DNA of 64,000 bases, taken from contig NZ_JADJJX010000001.1 of NCBI RefSeq assembly GCF_016706325.1, positions 1,801,017 to 1,865,016 on the forward strand. The letters are read 5' to 3'. The notes under the pieces were generated by a model. The model saw only the letters and a program-made list of their open reading frames with translations. It did no database searches and was not told where the DNA came from. A program made the position numbers and the translations under genes. This stretch comes from Methanothrix sp. Lineage in GTDB: Archaea; Halobacteriota; Methanosarcinia; Methanotrichales; Methanotrichaceae. The stretch's first letter is position 1. Each line of letters opens with the position of its first letter. Positions 8,657 through 16,921 of this stretch are shown piece by piece.

Positions 8657-9934
8657 TTGGATCTGAGTACCACTGCGCTTTTAGTACTTTTTGGATTTCT
8701 GCTCTGCATGTCGGCTTTCTTCTCTGCCTCCGAGACAGCATTGATGTCTCTGAGCAAGATCAGGCTCATCCATATGGTTGAGGAGAAGGTCAAGGGAGCC
8801 GGAACAATAAACGAGCTGAGGGGTGACCCCGGCCGCCTGCTGGGCACTCTCCTCTTGGGCAATAATCTGGTAAATATCGGCGCATCATCTATTGCTACAG
8901 TCCTGGCGATAAAGTATTTTGGCAATAACGGTGTGGGCATTGCAACCGGCATAACGACCATGCTGGTGCTCATATTCGGAGAGATCACTCCCAAATCCCT
9001 GGCTGCTCAGAAATCTGAAAGGATCGCTCTCATAGTGGCAAAGCCCATCTCTCTCTTGGAGTACTTTTTAAGCCCAATAGTAACCATCTTCACCCATGTA
9101 GCCGGCATCTTCTTGCGACTCTTCGGCTGCAGAACTGATGTCAAACTGCCCTCGATCACTGAAGAGGAGCTGAAGTCCATGGTGAACTTGGGCGAGGAGG
9201 AGGGGGTCATCGAAGATCATGAAAAGACGATGATCTGCAATGTCTTCGACTTTACAGACCAACTGGTGAAAGATGTTATGGTCCCGAGGATGGATATCAT
9301 CGCCATCAATATAAATGCTACTTATAGCGATGTCATAAAAATAATAAGAGCTGAGCAGTTCTCCCGCTATCCTGTGTATAGCAACAGAATCGATAATATT
9401 GTAGGCATTCTCAATGTCAAGGATCTGGTCTACCTGGAATCCAAAGAGGACTTTGACATGAAAAAGTTCGTGAAAAAGCCTTACTATACCTTCGAGTTCA
9501 TGAATACCGCTGAGCTTTTCAATGAGATGAAGAATCACAGAACGCATATGGCCATAGTCCTGGATGAGTATGGGGGCACAGCTGGGATCCTGACCATGGA
9601 GGATCTTGTCGAGGAGATCGTGGGAGAGATCTCAGACGAGTATGACATAGTAACCAAAGAGATCGAGACCGTCCGGGAGGGGGAATACATCGTTGATGGA
9701 AGCACCCGGATCGAGGAGCTAAACGAGCTGATCGGCACCAACATCGAATCAGAGCACTATGAATCAATAGGTGGCTTCATGATACAGCAATTGAGCAGAC
9801 TTCCCAAGCAGGGCGAGTCCATCGATTACATGGATGCGAGATTCATCATAGAAAATATGGAGAAGAACCGCATCAAGAAGGTCAGAGTGCTTATGTCGGA
9901 AGCCCTGCTTGATGAAGAGGGCATCACGGCCTGA
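8657..9934 (+). CDS. CNNM/CorC-HlyC family membrane protein with CBS pair
   Basis: Membrane protein of the CNNM/CorC (formerly hemolysin-like) family, linked to Mg or other divalent cation transport. It has an N-terminal DUF21 domain of several membrane helices (LLVLFGFLLCMSAFFSASET, then helices to about residue 160). A CBS pair follows (from VMVPRMDIIAI to GGTAGILTMEDLVEEIVGEI), then a C-terminal CorC_HlyC domain ending near VRVLM. The chosen TTG start follows GAGG by 8 bp and gives MDLSTTALL, as expected for the family; an ATG 63 bp upstream would add residues with no hydrophobic character. No partner genes surround it. Confidence 0.88.
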   Translation: MDLSTTALLVLFGFLLCMSAFFSASETALMSLSKIRLIHMVEEKVKGAGTINELRGDPGRLLGTLLLGNNLVNIGASSIATVLAIKYFGNNGVGIATGITTMLVLIFGEITPKSLAAQKSERIALIVAKPISLLEYFLSPIVTIFTHVAGIFLRLFGCRTDVKLPSITEEELKSMVNLGEEEGVIEDHEKTMICNVFDFTDQLVKDVMVPRMDIIAININATYSDVIKIIRAEQFSRYPVYSNRIDNIVGILNVKDLVYLESKEDFDMKKFVKKPYYTFEFMNTAELFNEMKNHRTHMAIVLDEYGGTAGILTMEDLVEEIVGEISDEYDIVTKEIETVREGEYIVDGSTRIEELNELIGTNIESEHYESIGGFMIQQLSRLPKQGESIDYMDARFIIENMEKNRIKKVRVLMSEALLDEEGITA

Positions 9935-9941
9935 ATGATAC

Positions 9942-10244
9942 ATGACGATGAACAGGGACGGCTGGCTGCAGATCCAAAAGGAGCTCTCTTTGCTCTATGA
10001 CCTGCATGAGGCTGCCATCTCCCAGGCGGGAAAATGCCGGGATTTCAATTCTCGTACCAGTATTTTATTGCAGCATCTGGAGGAGCAGGGGGCCTTTGAC
10101 ATGGCCGACAGGGTGATGGATCTCCTGGCAGGCTGCAATCCCAAGGACACATCCCCCTGCGACAATCGCCTGAGCACAAAAGCCTCTCTGGAGAGGCTGC
10201 AGGAGAGGATCAAAAGCAAGATAATCGAGATGGATGAAGGCTGA
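9942..10244 (+). CDS. Small hypothetical helical protein
   Basis: A 100-residue, mostly helical protein of unknown function beginning 8 bp after the CNNM gene, so probably co-transcribed with it. It has three scattered cysteines (AGKCRDF, LLAGCNP, SPCDN), too irregular to call a metal site. The C-terminus is a charged helix (LERLQERIKSKIIEMDEG). The first internal methionine (MNRDGW) is an alternative start. The role could relate to the membrane protein, but only position supports that. Confidence 0.55.
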   Translation: MTMNRDGWLQIQKELSLLYDLHEAAISQAGKCRDFNSRTSILLQHLEEQGAFDMADRVMDLLAGCNPKDTSPCDNRLSTKASLERLQERIKSKIIEMDEG

Positions 10245-10301
10245 TGGCAATTAGGCTGAAGACGATCAGGCTGAGAGCAATTATCAATTATCCAGCCGGT
10301 A

Positions 10302-10574
10302 TTACAGAGATCCGGCACCACTTTTTCTGTACTTCATATACATCCCGGTGGCCACAGTGAGGGTGAGAAAAGATACTGTATTGGAGACGATCAGAACGCG
10401 ATCCTGGAGGGATATGCCATAGAGCAGCCATAGGAGCATGCCCAGTGAGAACTGAAGCAGCATGATCAGGCTGACATCTGAGACCGACTCAGTGCGATAG
10501 ATCTTGAGGATCTGGGGGACGAATCCGAACATCGTCAACAGAGCAGCACACCAGCCAACCAGTTCCCATTGCAT
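10302..10574 (-). CDS. SemiSWEET-type small sugar transporter (PQ-loop)
   Basis: A 90-residue protein with three membrane helices, the size of SemiSWEET proteins, which work as dimers to move sugars or other small solutes across the membrane. The first helix contains GFVPQILKIYRTESVSDVS, the PQ-loop signature. Helix two is MLLQFSLGMLLWLLYGI and helix three is VLIVSNTVSFLTLTVATG, with the conserved asparagine (SNTVS) that lines the pocket in this family. The gene stands alone, facing the preceding operon. The substrate is unknown. Confidence 0.88.
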   Translation of the reverse strand: MQWELVGWCAALLTMFGFVPQILKIYRTESVSDVSLIMLLQFSLGMLLWLLYGISLQDRVLIVSNTVSFLTLTVATGMYMKYRKSGAGSL

Positions 10575-10618
10575 CTTCTACATGTAAGGCCTGCAAGTAT
10601 ATGAGGATTGCAGTCCCA

Positions 10619-10800
10619 AACCGGTCTATACGGTCTCGATAGCCGGTCTTATGCAGCCTCGATAGCCGGTCTTATGCAGTCTCGATAGCCGGTCTTATGC
10701 AGTCTCGATAGCCGGTCTTATGCAGTCCCAAACCGGTCTATGCGGTCTCGATAGCCAGTCTATGCAGCCTCGATAGCCGGTCTTATGCAGTCTCGATAGC
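10619..10800. repeat. 23-bp tandem repeat array
   Basis: Intergenic minisatellite built on TCTCGATAGCCGGTCTTATGCAG with about eight imperfect copies. Some units read CCCAAACCGGTCTATGCGG. Copies are directly adjacent with no spacers, which excludes a CRISPR array. No ORF is associated. Confidence 0.85.
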
Positions 10801-10953
10801 TGCCCCATCCAATCTCGAAGCCAAAGCCGTCCTTAAATCAGCCCATCCGCAACCACTAGCATCCGGGCACAGACCTCGACTATCTCAGTGAGCGATCTGC
10901 CATCCAAAGGCTTATTTGCTTTTAAGGCCTATAATAAAAGGAGGGATTAAAAA

Positions 10954-11286
10954 ATGGCTGAGTTTGTCAATCCATTCAGCGGAAAAGTGCCTGAGCGAAA
11001 ATTGACTAAAGAGGAATTGATCCGGGCCATACGCCTTGACCTGGCAGCAGAGCATGAGGCAGTCCATCTTTATATGGCTCATGCCGAGGCTACAGATAAC
11101 CCTCTGGCCAGAGAGGTGCTGATCGACATCGCCAATGAGGAGAGGGTTCATGCAGGGGAGTTTTCCCGGCTGCTCCAGATTCTCACCGGGGATGAGGATG
11201 AGCTGCTGGCGCAGGGAGCAGGAGAGGTTGATGAGATGGCAGAGAAAATCCCATCGGAGAAGAAAAAGGCTGCCAAAGACAAATAG
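10954..11286 (+). CDS. Ferritin-like di-iron protein (rubrerythrin/encapsulated-ferritin type)
   Basis: A 110-residue protein with a two-helix ferritin-like domain: AAEHEAVHLY (31-40) on helix one and IANEERVHAGEF (59-70) on helix two supply the Glu and His iron ligands (ExxH type). Such half-ferritins pair up to complete a di-iron centre and act in iron storage or peroxide removal. The C-terminus is a charged, lysine-rich tail. Translation starts at ATG 10954, preceded by the strong ribosome site AAGGAGGGA. It is monocistronic. No encapsulin shell gene is near, so encapsulation is speculative. Confidence 0.82.
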   Translation: MAEFVNPFSGKVPERKLTKEELIRAIRLDLAAEHEAVHLYMAHAEATDNPLAREVLIDIANEERVHAGEFSRLLQILTGDEDELLAQGAGEVDEMAEKIPSEKKKAAKDK

Positions 11287-11369
11287 CTGAACTTCGGCCG
11301 CCCTATTTGGCATGAGACCATCCTCAGCTCTCTATGCCGCGCTTGAATAATTAATAATTATAGCATTAT

Positions 11370-12329
11370 TCACGCCTTCATCCTCTCCCGCACTGGAGCT
11401 AAGATCTCGATCATATCCTCTGCACAGGCCTTCTTAAGGTCCATGGGGTGCAAGGCCCCGCTGACGAAGTCCGCCTCCAGCCCTTCATAGCTGGCATAAT
11501 GCACATCGCCGCCGAACTTCTCCGGCCTTTTTATAGTCATCCCCTCCTCCATCCGGGGGAAGATGTGGTACCTGCATATGGCCAGCACTGGGTTGTTCTC
11601 CACCACCTGGGCCGGGCAGAAGGCGCTCTTGATCTTCTTCTCCACATCCTCGGCTGGCTCATCCACAGCGATGTTGTTCCCCTTTGAAGAGGACATCTTC
11701 TCCCCGTTCAGTCCCGGGATCAGGGGGGTATGCAGACATACGGGCGCGGGCAGTCCCAGGCGGGGCAGCTCCTCCCGGGCCAGCATATGGATCTTTCTTT
11801 GGTCTATGCCTCCCACTGCCAGATCGATCCTGAGGTCGGCGATATCCACAGCCTGCATCAGAGGATAGATCATCTGGGAGACCATGGGGTTTTCTGCACT
11901 GCGGCTCACCTCATCCATGCTCCGCCTGGCCCGGTTCAAAGAGGTATTTCTGGCCATCTGCAGGATCTTCAGCATGAAATCGGGCTTGAGCTGGTAGTCT
12001 GTGCCATAGACGAACTCCGTTCTCTCCGGGTCCAGTCCCAGGGCCATAAAGCAGTCCCGGTTATAATCTGCGATCCGGCGCACCTCCTCCAGACTTCCCT
12101 TCTCATTGAGAAAGGCATGCAGATCAGCCAGGAGAACCACTACATCGAAGCCCGCCCTCTGCAGATCGAGGAGCTTATTGGCAGTCAGCATATGGCCCAG
12201 ATGGATCTTGCCGCTGGTCTCATAACCCACATAAGCCCGCGGGCGGCTGGACTTCTCCAGCAGACCCTTCAGTTCATCCACGGTCACTATCTCTTCAGTA
12301 TTCCTCATCACCAGCTCAAGCTTGTCCAA
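11370..12329 (-). CDS. tyrS: Tyrosyl-tRNA synthetase
   Basis: Class I aminoacyl-tRNA synthetase charging tRNA-Tyr. The HIGH-like motif appears as SGKIHLGHML and the KMSKS motif as GEKMSSSKGN. The tyrosine-pocket segments YIxPxMQ and VGGxxQRKIHMLAR are seen as IYPLMQAVDIADL and VGGIDQRKIHMLAR. The C-terminus PMDLKKACAEDMIEIL fits archaeal TyrRS of about 310 residues. The frame stays open to an ATG at 12476, but the TTG at 12329 is preferred: it gives MDKLELVMRNTEEI, which lines up with the family N-terminus, and it has GGTGA 8 bp upstream. Confidence 0.93.
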   Translation of the reverse strand: MDKLELVMRNTEEIVTVDELKGLLEKSSRPRAYVGYETSGKIHLGHMLTANKLLDLQRAGFDVVVLLADLHAFLNEKGSLEEVRRIADYNRDCFMALGLDPERTEFVYGTDYQLKPDFMLKILQMARNTSLNRARRSMDEVSRSAENPMVSQMIYPLMQAVDIADLRIDLAVGGIDQRKIHMLAREELPRLGLPAPVCLHTPLIPGLNGEKMSSSKGNNIAVDEPAEDVEKKIKSAFCPAQVVENNPVLAICRYHIFPRMEEGMTIKRPEKFGGDVHYASYEGLEADFVSGALHPMDLKKACAEDMIEILAPVRERMKA

Positions 12330-12484
12330 ATCAGATTCACCAGCCTGGAAAAGGAACGAAGAGGTATAATGCTTTTGGTTCCCTGAATCACCAGAAAGCA
12401 GGCCTTTAGAATATTTTAGAAGTTCTGCTGCTACAGGGCTGTAATAGGAAAAGAGATTAATACTAATTCCAACCATGGACAGTC

Positions 12485-12667
12485 ATGCCAAGGAGGGGAT
12501 ATAAACTGCAACAGTTGGGAATGAGCCGTGAGAAGAACCTGGTGCTGATATTGCTGGCCGTCTTGGTAACCCTCATCCTCTGGAACAGTTTCTGGTCTCT
12601 GGCCAAATTGGCCCTCTTCCTGGCGGTAGCCTATATCGTATATCAGGTTCTCAAGCAGTACATTTAA
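12485..12667 (+). CDS. Small single-pass membrane protein
   Basis: A 60-residue protein with two adjacent hydrophobic stretches (LVLILLAVLVTLILW and LALFLAVAYIVYQVL) forming one long or two short membrane helices. An inner ATG at 12521 (MSREKNLVL) would give 48 residues and is equally likely. It is divergent from tyrS, with its start only about 150 bp from the tyrS start. No family was recognised. Confidence 0.5.
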   Translation: MPRRGYKLQQLGMSREKNLVLILLAVLVTLILWNSFWSLAKLALFLAVAYIVYQVLKQYI

Positions 12668-12737
12668 CAGTAGCCCTGATTCCTTAAGATCCAGAGACTG
12701 CTCTCTTTCAGGTCCAATAAGCCGTTTAAAAAATCCT

Positions 12738-13382
12738 TCATCTCCTCTCCGCCCAGAGAGATTGGGCCTTCTCCAGATCCTCTCTGGTATTGAGATTGAA
12801 AAAGGAGAGCTGTTCGCAGTCAAGCGGCAGAAGCTGCTCTATTGGAACCCAGCTGACATGCAACTCCTGCAGGAGAAGATTAACCTTCCTCTCTCCCCTC
12901 TCCAAGGCCCTCTGACAGGCATGCTGCATCCTCTCCCTCTCGTAGACTGAATGGAGAGGCTCAAAGCGTCCATCGGGCTGCACCGGAACTGCCGCCTCAT
13001 AACCTGAGCCCCGGTCTGCCAGCTCAAAGAGCCTCTGGATCACCATTCTGTTCAAGAAAGGAAGATCGCATCCTGTGACAAAGGCAAGCCTGCCCCTGGC
13101 CGCCCTCAACCCGGCCTCGATGCCCGCCACCGGCCCGAAGCCATTGATGCTGTCCCAGGTGAAGCGAATCCCGGCCCGATCCGGATGTGCTTTGTCTGAT
13201 ACGATCTCCTCCAGGCTTCCGGCATGCCCTCGATCCCTGGCCACCACCACCAGCTCATCGGCAGCAGAGAGGAGGATCTCCGCTGTCCAGGAGATGAGCG
13301 GCCTGTTATCGAACTGCAGGAGGGCCTTCTCCCGGCCCAGACGCTGGCTCCTTCCCCCTGCCAGGATCACAGCGGAGCGCAT
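12738..13382 (-). CDS. mobA: Molybdenum cofactor guanylyltransferase MobA
   Basis: Transfers GMP from GTP to molybdopterin, forming the guanine dinucleotide cofactor. The 214-residue protein starts with AVILAGGRSQRLGREKALL, the nucleotidyltransferase LAGGxSxRxGxxK signature, and has FVTGCDLPFLN, the metal-binding GCDLPF motif, near residue 100. The dinucleotide cofactor is what formylmethanofuran dehydrogenase (FwdB/FwdD, 33-34 kb) requires, so the gene serves the methanogenesis operon in this window. Its start overlaps the 3' end of the DUF2121-like gene by 16 bp, so the two are translated together. Confidence 0.9.
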   Translation of the reverse strand: MRSAVILAGGRSQRLGREKALLQFDNRPLISWTAEILLSAADELVVVARDRGHAGSLEEIVSDKAHPDRAGIRFTWDSINGFGPVAGIEAGLRAARGRLAFVTGCDLPFLNRMVIQRLFELADRGSGYEAAVPVQPDGRFEPLHSVYERERMQHACQRALERGERKVNLLLQELHVSWVPIEQLLPLDCEQLSFFNLNTREDLEKAQSLWAERR

Positions 13383-13963
13383 AGCCTCCAGCCGTTCTCC
13401 TGGCAGTCCCCGTCCAGGGCCTCCTCCAAAGCCTTCTGGGGATCGGAAAGCCTTCTCTCGCTCCTCAATATCACATACTCCCGGCTGACAGAGGCAGTCT
13501 GCTCTCCTGCCTTCTGGAAGATCTCTCGAACCAGAGCCTCATCCACCCGGCCGCTGGCCTGAACAACAATCGATACTGCGATCTGCTGGGTGAAGCGGTT
13601 GCCATAAATGATGCACCCCGCCACTCCTCGATCTTTGACTCTGACCTCATTTCCGGAGATCTCGACCTGCAGATGGGCCCCAGGGGTGACATAGATCCTC
13701 CTGCGCCTATCAAGTTGAGGGGTGATCTCTGTAACCTCCCCCACTAGAATGTCACCCCGCCTCCAGACCTTATCTCTGCCATCCGCTACCTGCAATGTGG
13801 CCCCGGCCTCCTTTGCTCGGGCCAACAGGGCCTCATCATCCTTGATCAGGCCGCTGTAAAGATCCTGCTCAAGCTCAGGGCAGCTTCCCAGGAAGGTGAT
13901 GGAACGCCTGTCGCCCCCTATCACTGCCTCCTTGCTCTTTGCCAGGGCGACTACCAAAGACAT
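13367..13963 (-). CDS. DUF2121-like archaeal protein
   Basis: A 198-residue protein resembling the uncharacterised archaeal DUF2121 family, found mainly in methanogens. The N-terminus MSLVVALAKSKEAVIGGDRR resembles the first strands of Ntn-hydrolase (proteasome-like) folds. The central segment KVWRRGDILVGEVTE and the following RRRRIYVTPGA are further recalled family features. It precedes mobA with a short overlap, which suggests a shared transcript, perhaps linked to cofactor work. The family match is from memory of conserved segments and the function is unknown. Confidence 0.65.
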   Translation of the reverse strand: MSLVVALAKSKEAVIGGDRRSITFLGSCPELEQDLYSGLIKDDEALLARAKEAGATLQVADGRDKVWRRGDILVGEVTEITPQLDRRRRIYVTPGAHLQVEISGNEVRVKDRGVAGCIIYGNRFTQQIAVSIVVQASGRVDEALVREIFQKAGEQTASVSREYVILRSERRLSDPQKALEEALDGDCQENGWRLCAPL

Positions 13964-13987
13964 CCTCTGATCCTCTCCTTTGTATTA

Positions 13988-14174
13988 TTTCGATCTGATC
14001 TCCATTCGATCTGATCTCCATTCGATCTGATCTCCATTCGATCTGATCTCCATTCGATCTGATCTCCATTCGATCTGATTCCCGTTCGATCAGATCTCCA
14101 TTCGATCTGATTTCCGTTCGATCTGATTTCCGTTCGATCTGATTTCCATTCGATCTGATTCCCGTTCGATCTCT
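13988..14174. repeat. 16-bp tandem repeat array
   Basis: Eleven to twelve copies of TTCGATCTGATCTCCA, the later copies varying as TTTCCG or TTCCCG. The array fills the whole gap between folD and the DUF2121-like gene and abuts the folD stop codon. There are no spacers between copies. Confidence 0.9.
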
Positions 14175-15038
14175 CTACTGGCTGGAACCTGTCTGCTCCT
14201 CAGCAGCCTTCAGGGTCTGGCGGAGGAGCATGGCTACAGTCAGCGGCCCCACCCCGCCAGGAACCGGGGTTATCGCTCCAGCGATCTCAGAGACCGCCTC
14301 ATACTCCACATCTCCCACCGTCCTGTCCCCTACCCGGTTGATGCCCACATCAAAGACATAGGCCCCCGGCCGGACCATCTCCTTCCTGATCAAGCCCGGG
14401 ACGCCCGCAGCCACCACCAGTATCTCTGCATCACGGGTATGCTCGGCCAGATCGCGGGTGAAGACATGGCATACCTGAACAGTGGCATTTCGGTTGAGCA
14501 TCATGGCTGCTAAGGGTTTGCCTACCACATTGCTATGGCCAACGATCACCACCTCCGCCCCCTCCAGCCTGATGTCCAGCCTCTCCAGGGCATAGATGAT
14601 CCCCAGAGGGGTACAGGGCACCAGCCTCTCCACTCCCAGGAGCAGAGAGCCCATATTGAGAGGATGAAAGCCATCCACATCCTTCTTTGGCAGAATGCTC
14701 ATCATCGCCCTCTGAGGGTTCAGGCCGCCGGGCAGGGGCAGTTGCAGTAGTATGCCATTGACATCCTCCCGCTGGTTTAGCTCCTGGATTTTGGCGATGA
14801 TCTCCTCTTCTGTGCTGCTCTCCGGCAGGAGCACATTCTCAGATCTTATCCCCGCCCGGGAGCAGGCAGAATGCTTGAGCCTGATGTACATCTGCGAGGC
14901 CGGATTCTCCCCCACCAGGAGAGTGGCCAGCCCGGGGACGATGCCCTTCTCCGCCAGCCTCTTCGCCCTGGCCAGGCTCTCTTTTTCCACCTCAGCAGCC
15001 AGAGCCTTTCCATCGATTATCGCTGCCAGTTTGATCAC
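14175..15038 (-). CDS. folD: Methylenetetrahydrofolate dehydrogenase/cyclohydrolase FolD
   Basis: Bifunctional cytosolic enzyme that converts methylene-tetrahydrofolate to formyl-tetrahydrofolate. The 287-residue protein shows [14 protein letters not shown] (with the catalytic lysine region), [11 protein letters not shown] and [13 protein letters not shown], the pterin- and NADP-binding signatures, and ends with [16 protein letters not shown]. The start overlaps the glyA stop by 4 bp, so glyA and folD form one operon. A tetrahydrofolate pathway beside tetrahydromethanopterin is known in Methanosarcina, where GlyA uses tetrahydrofolate for biosynthesis; the same arrangement is inferred here. 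Confidence 0.95.
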   Translation of the reverse strand: MIKLAAIIDGKALAAEVEKESLARAKRLAEKGIVPGLATLLVGENPASQMYIRLKHSACSRAGIRSENVLLPESSTEEEIIAKIQELNQREDVNGILLQLPLPGGLNPQRAMMSILPKKDVDGFHPLNMGSLLLGVERLVPCTPLGIIYALERLDIRLEGAEVVIVGHSNVVGKPLAAMMLNRNATVQVCHVFTRDLAEHTRDAEILVVAAGVPGLIRKEMVRPGAYVFDVGINRVGDRTVGDVEYEAVSEIAGAITPVPGGVGPLTVAMLLRQTLKAAEEQTGSSQ

Positions 15039-16279
15039 ACCATATCAGGATACAGGGGAAACTGGTCGCACAGGGCCCGGGCCTCGGAGCGAACCTCAGT
15101 TATAGTCTTCTCATTGTCGATGTCGCGGAGCACCCTGGTGATCAGGTCAGCGATCTGGAGCATCTGCTTCTCTTTCATCCCTCTGGTGGTCATGGCCGGA
15201 GTGCCCATCCGGATGCCACTGGTGACGAAGGGCTTGGCCGGGTCGAAGGGGATCATATTCTTGTTCAGGGTGATTCCCGCCCTCTCCAAAGTCTCATCAG
15301 CCATCTTCCCGGTGATGCCCTCCTTCAGGAGCTTGACCAGGAGAAGATGATTGTCTGTGCCCCCGCTGACCAGATCGAAGCCATTTTTCAGCAGCCTCTC
15401 GGCCATGGCGCGGGCATTTCTTATCACCTGGAACTGGTACTCCCTGAACTCCAGGGTCAAGGCCTCCTTGAAGGCCACAGCCTTTGCCGCTATGGAGTTC
15501 ATGAACGGGCCGCCCTGGGTCCCGGGAAAGACAGAGCGGTCAATGGCCGGCGCAAGCTCCTCTTTGCAGATGATCACAGCACCCCGCGGCCCCCGCAGGG
15601 TCTTATGAGTGGTGGTGGTGACGATATCAGCATAAGGCACAGGGGAGGGATGAGCGCCCACAGCACACATGCCGGCGATATGGGCGATATCTGCCATAAC
15701 CATAGCCCCCACATCATCGGCGATCTGGCGCACCGCCTTGAAATCGATTATCCGGGGATAGCTGGATGCACCCACCACAATGATCTGGGGGCGGGACTTG
15801 CGGGCGATATCAGCCATATCGGAGTAGTCCAGCATCTCCGTCTCCCTGGAGACATTATAGGGAACGATCTTGTACATCTTGCCTGAGAAGTTGACCGGGC
15901 TGCCGTGGGAGAGGTGGCCACCATGAGCGAGGTTCATGCCCATGATGGTATCTCCGACATTGAGGACGGCAAAATAGGCCGCCATATTGGCCTGAGTGCC
16001 GCTATGGGGCTGGACGTTCACATGCTCTGCGCCAAAGAGCTTCTTGCAGCGCTCCCTTGCCAGCTCCTCGGCCAGATCCACGCAGCCCGTGCCACGATAA
16101 TAGCGTTTGCCTGGATAGCCTTCAGCATACTTATTGGTCATGACAGAGCACTGCGCCTCCATGACCGCTCTGCTGGTGAAGTTCTCTGATGCAATCAGGA
16201 TGATATTATTCCGCTGCCTCTCCAGCTCAGACTGGATGGCAGACGCGATTTCGGGATCAACAACATCTAAGGGTTTCAA
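15035..16279 (-). CDS. glyA: Serine hydroxymethyltransferase
   Basis: Pyridoxal-phosphate enzyme that interconverts serine and glycine, passing the C1 unit to a pterin. The 414-residue protein carries [15 protein letters not shown] near the N-terminus, [13 protein letters not shown], and the cofactor lysine in [14 protein letters not shown] (about residue 230). The coupling to folD points to tetrahydrofolate as the acceptor, as reported for Methanosarcina. The start ATG is preceded by AT-rich sequence, and the gene is the first of the operon. Confidence 0.96.
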   Translation of the reverse strand: MKPLDVVDPEIASAIQSELERQRNNIILIASENFTSRAVMEAQCSVMTNKYAEGYPGKRYYRGTGCVDLAEELARERCKKLFGAEHVNVQPHSGTQANMAAYFAVLNVGDTIMGMNLAHGGHLSHGSPVNFSGKMYKIVPYNVSRETEMLDYSDMADIARKSRPQIIVVGASSYPRIIDFKAVRQIADDVGAMVMADIAHIAGMCAVGAHPSPVPYADIVTTTTHKTLRGPRGAVIICKEELAPAIDRSVFPGTQGGPFMNSIAAKAVAFKEALTLEFREYQFQVIRNARAMAERLLKNGFDLVSGGTDNHLLLVKLLKEGITGKMADETLERAGITLNKNMIPFDPAKPFVTSGIRMGTPAMTTRGMKEKQMLQIADLITRVLRDIDNEKTITEVRSEARALCDQFPLYPDMV

Positions 16280-16461
16280 ATCGAATCACCGGCGCTAATT
16301 AGCAGGATGGGGGGTGGTTTACTGAGGAGGGCAAAATAGATTATGGTAAGAGGGCGAAATCCGCTCTCCCCTCCTGTGAATCATACCCGATGGCATCGGC
16401 TCCATGATGCTCTGGCACCGGCACCATAACTCTTTTATCGCCTGCAGCAGATTGGAGCAGG

Positions 16462-16914
16462 ATGCTTAAACGAGCGAGGATGATCGCCGATTATCAGTTT
16501 GGCCGGGGCGCAGGGGAGGCTCTCTTTCCCGAAGGCACGACATACAGCCTCTCCAAGACCCGCCGGCTGAGATATCTCTACTGGGATAAGGAGAGGGTGG
16601 CCACAGTGCGAGCTAAGGATAACCTCTTGACTTTGAGCATGATCGGCGCAGAGAGGCTGCACCGTCTGCTGAAGAGCCCCAGGCAAAGGGTGACGGCCTC
16701 TGATGATGCAGCAGCATTCATAGCCAAAGGGGGAAATCTATTTGCCAGACATGTCCTCGCCGTCGACCCGGAGATCAGAGCTGGCGAGGAGGTTCTGATC
16801 GTTGATCCTCAGGACGGACTTTTAGCCACGGGCACTGCCATCCTCTCTCCAGAGGAGATGCTGCAGATCAAAAGAGGGCTGGCAGTCCAGGTGAGGGCAG
16901 CGGCAGAGCATTGA
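16462..16914 (+). CDS. PUA-domain protein
   Basis: A 150-residue protein ending in a PUA RNA-binding domain: VTASDDAAAFIAKGGNLFARHV, then DPEIRAGEEVLIVD, then LLATGTAILSPEEM. These are the conserved PUA strands found in archaeosine transglycosylase and pseudouridine synthases. The N-terminal half (ADYQFGRGAGEALFP...SKTRRLRYL) is a small domain typical of short archaeal PUA proteins. It is divergent from glyA and stands alone. A role in tRNA or rRNA modification is likely, but the partner is unknown. Confidence 0.82.
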   Translation: MLKRARMIADYQFGRGAGEALFPEGTTYSLSKTRRLRYLYWDKERVATVRAKDNLLTLSMIGAERLHRLLKSPRQRVTASDDAAAFIAKGGNLFARHVLAVDPEIRAGEEVLIVDPQDGLLATGTAILSPEEMLQIKRGLAVQVRAAAEH

Positions 16915-16921
16915 TCCTGGA

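Noticed and set aside
10619..10800. Regular direct repeats considered as a CRISPR array
   Set aside because: Units are adjacent without unique spacers, and no cas gene is in the window. The same holds for the arrays at 14.0, 21.2, 37.8 and 50.6 kb.
11730..12386. A 218-codon plus-strand frame
   Set aside because: It lies wholly opposite tyrS, whose HIGH and KMSSS motifs are intact.
13979..14069. A repeat-rich minus-strand frame (MEIRSNGDQIEW type)
   Set aside because: It is a translation of the 16-bp minisatellite running into the DUF2121-like gene in another frame.
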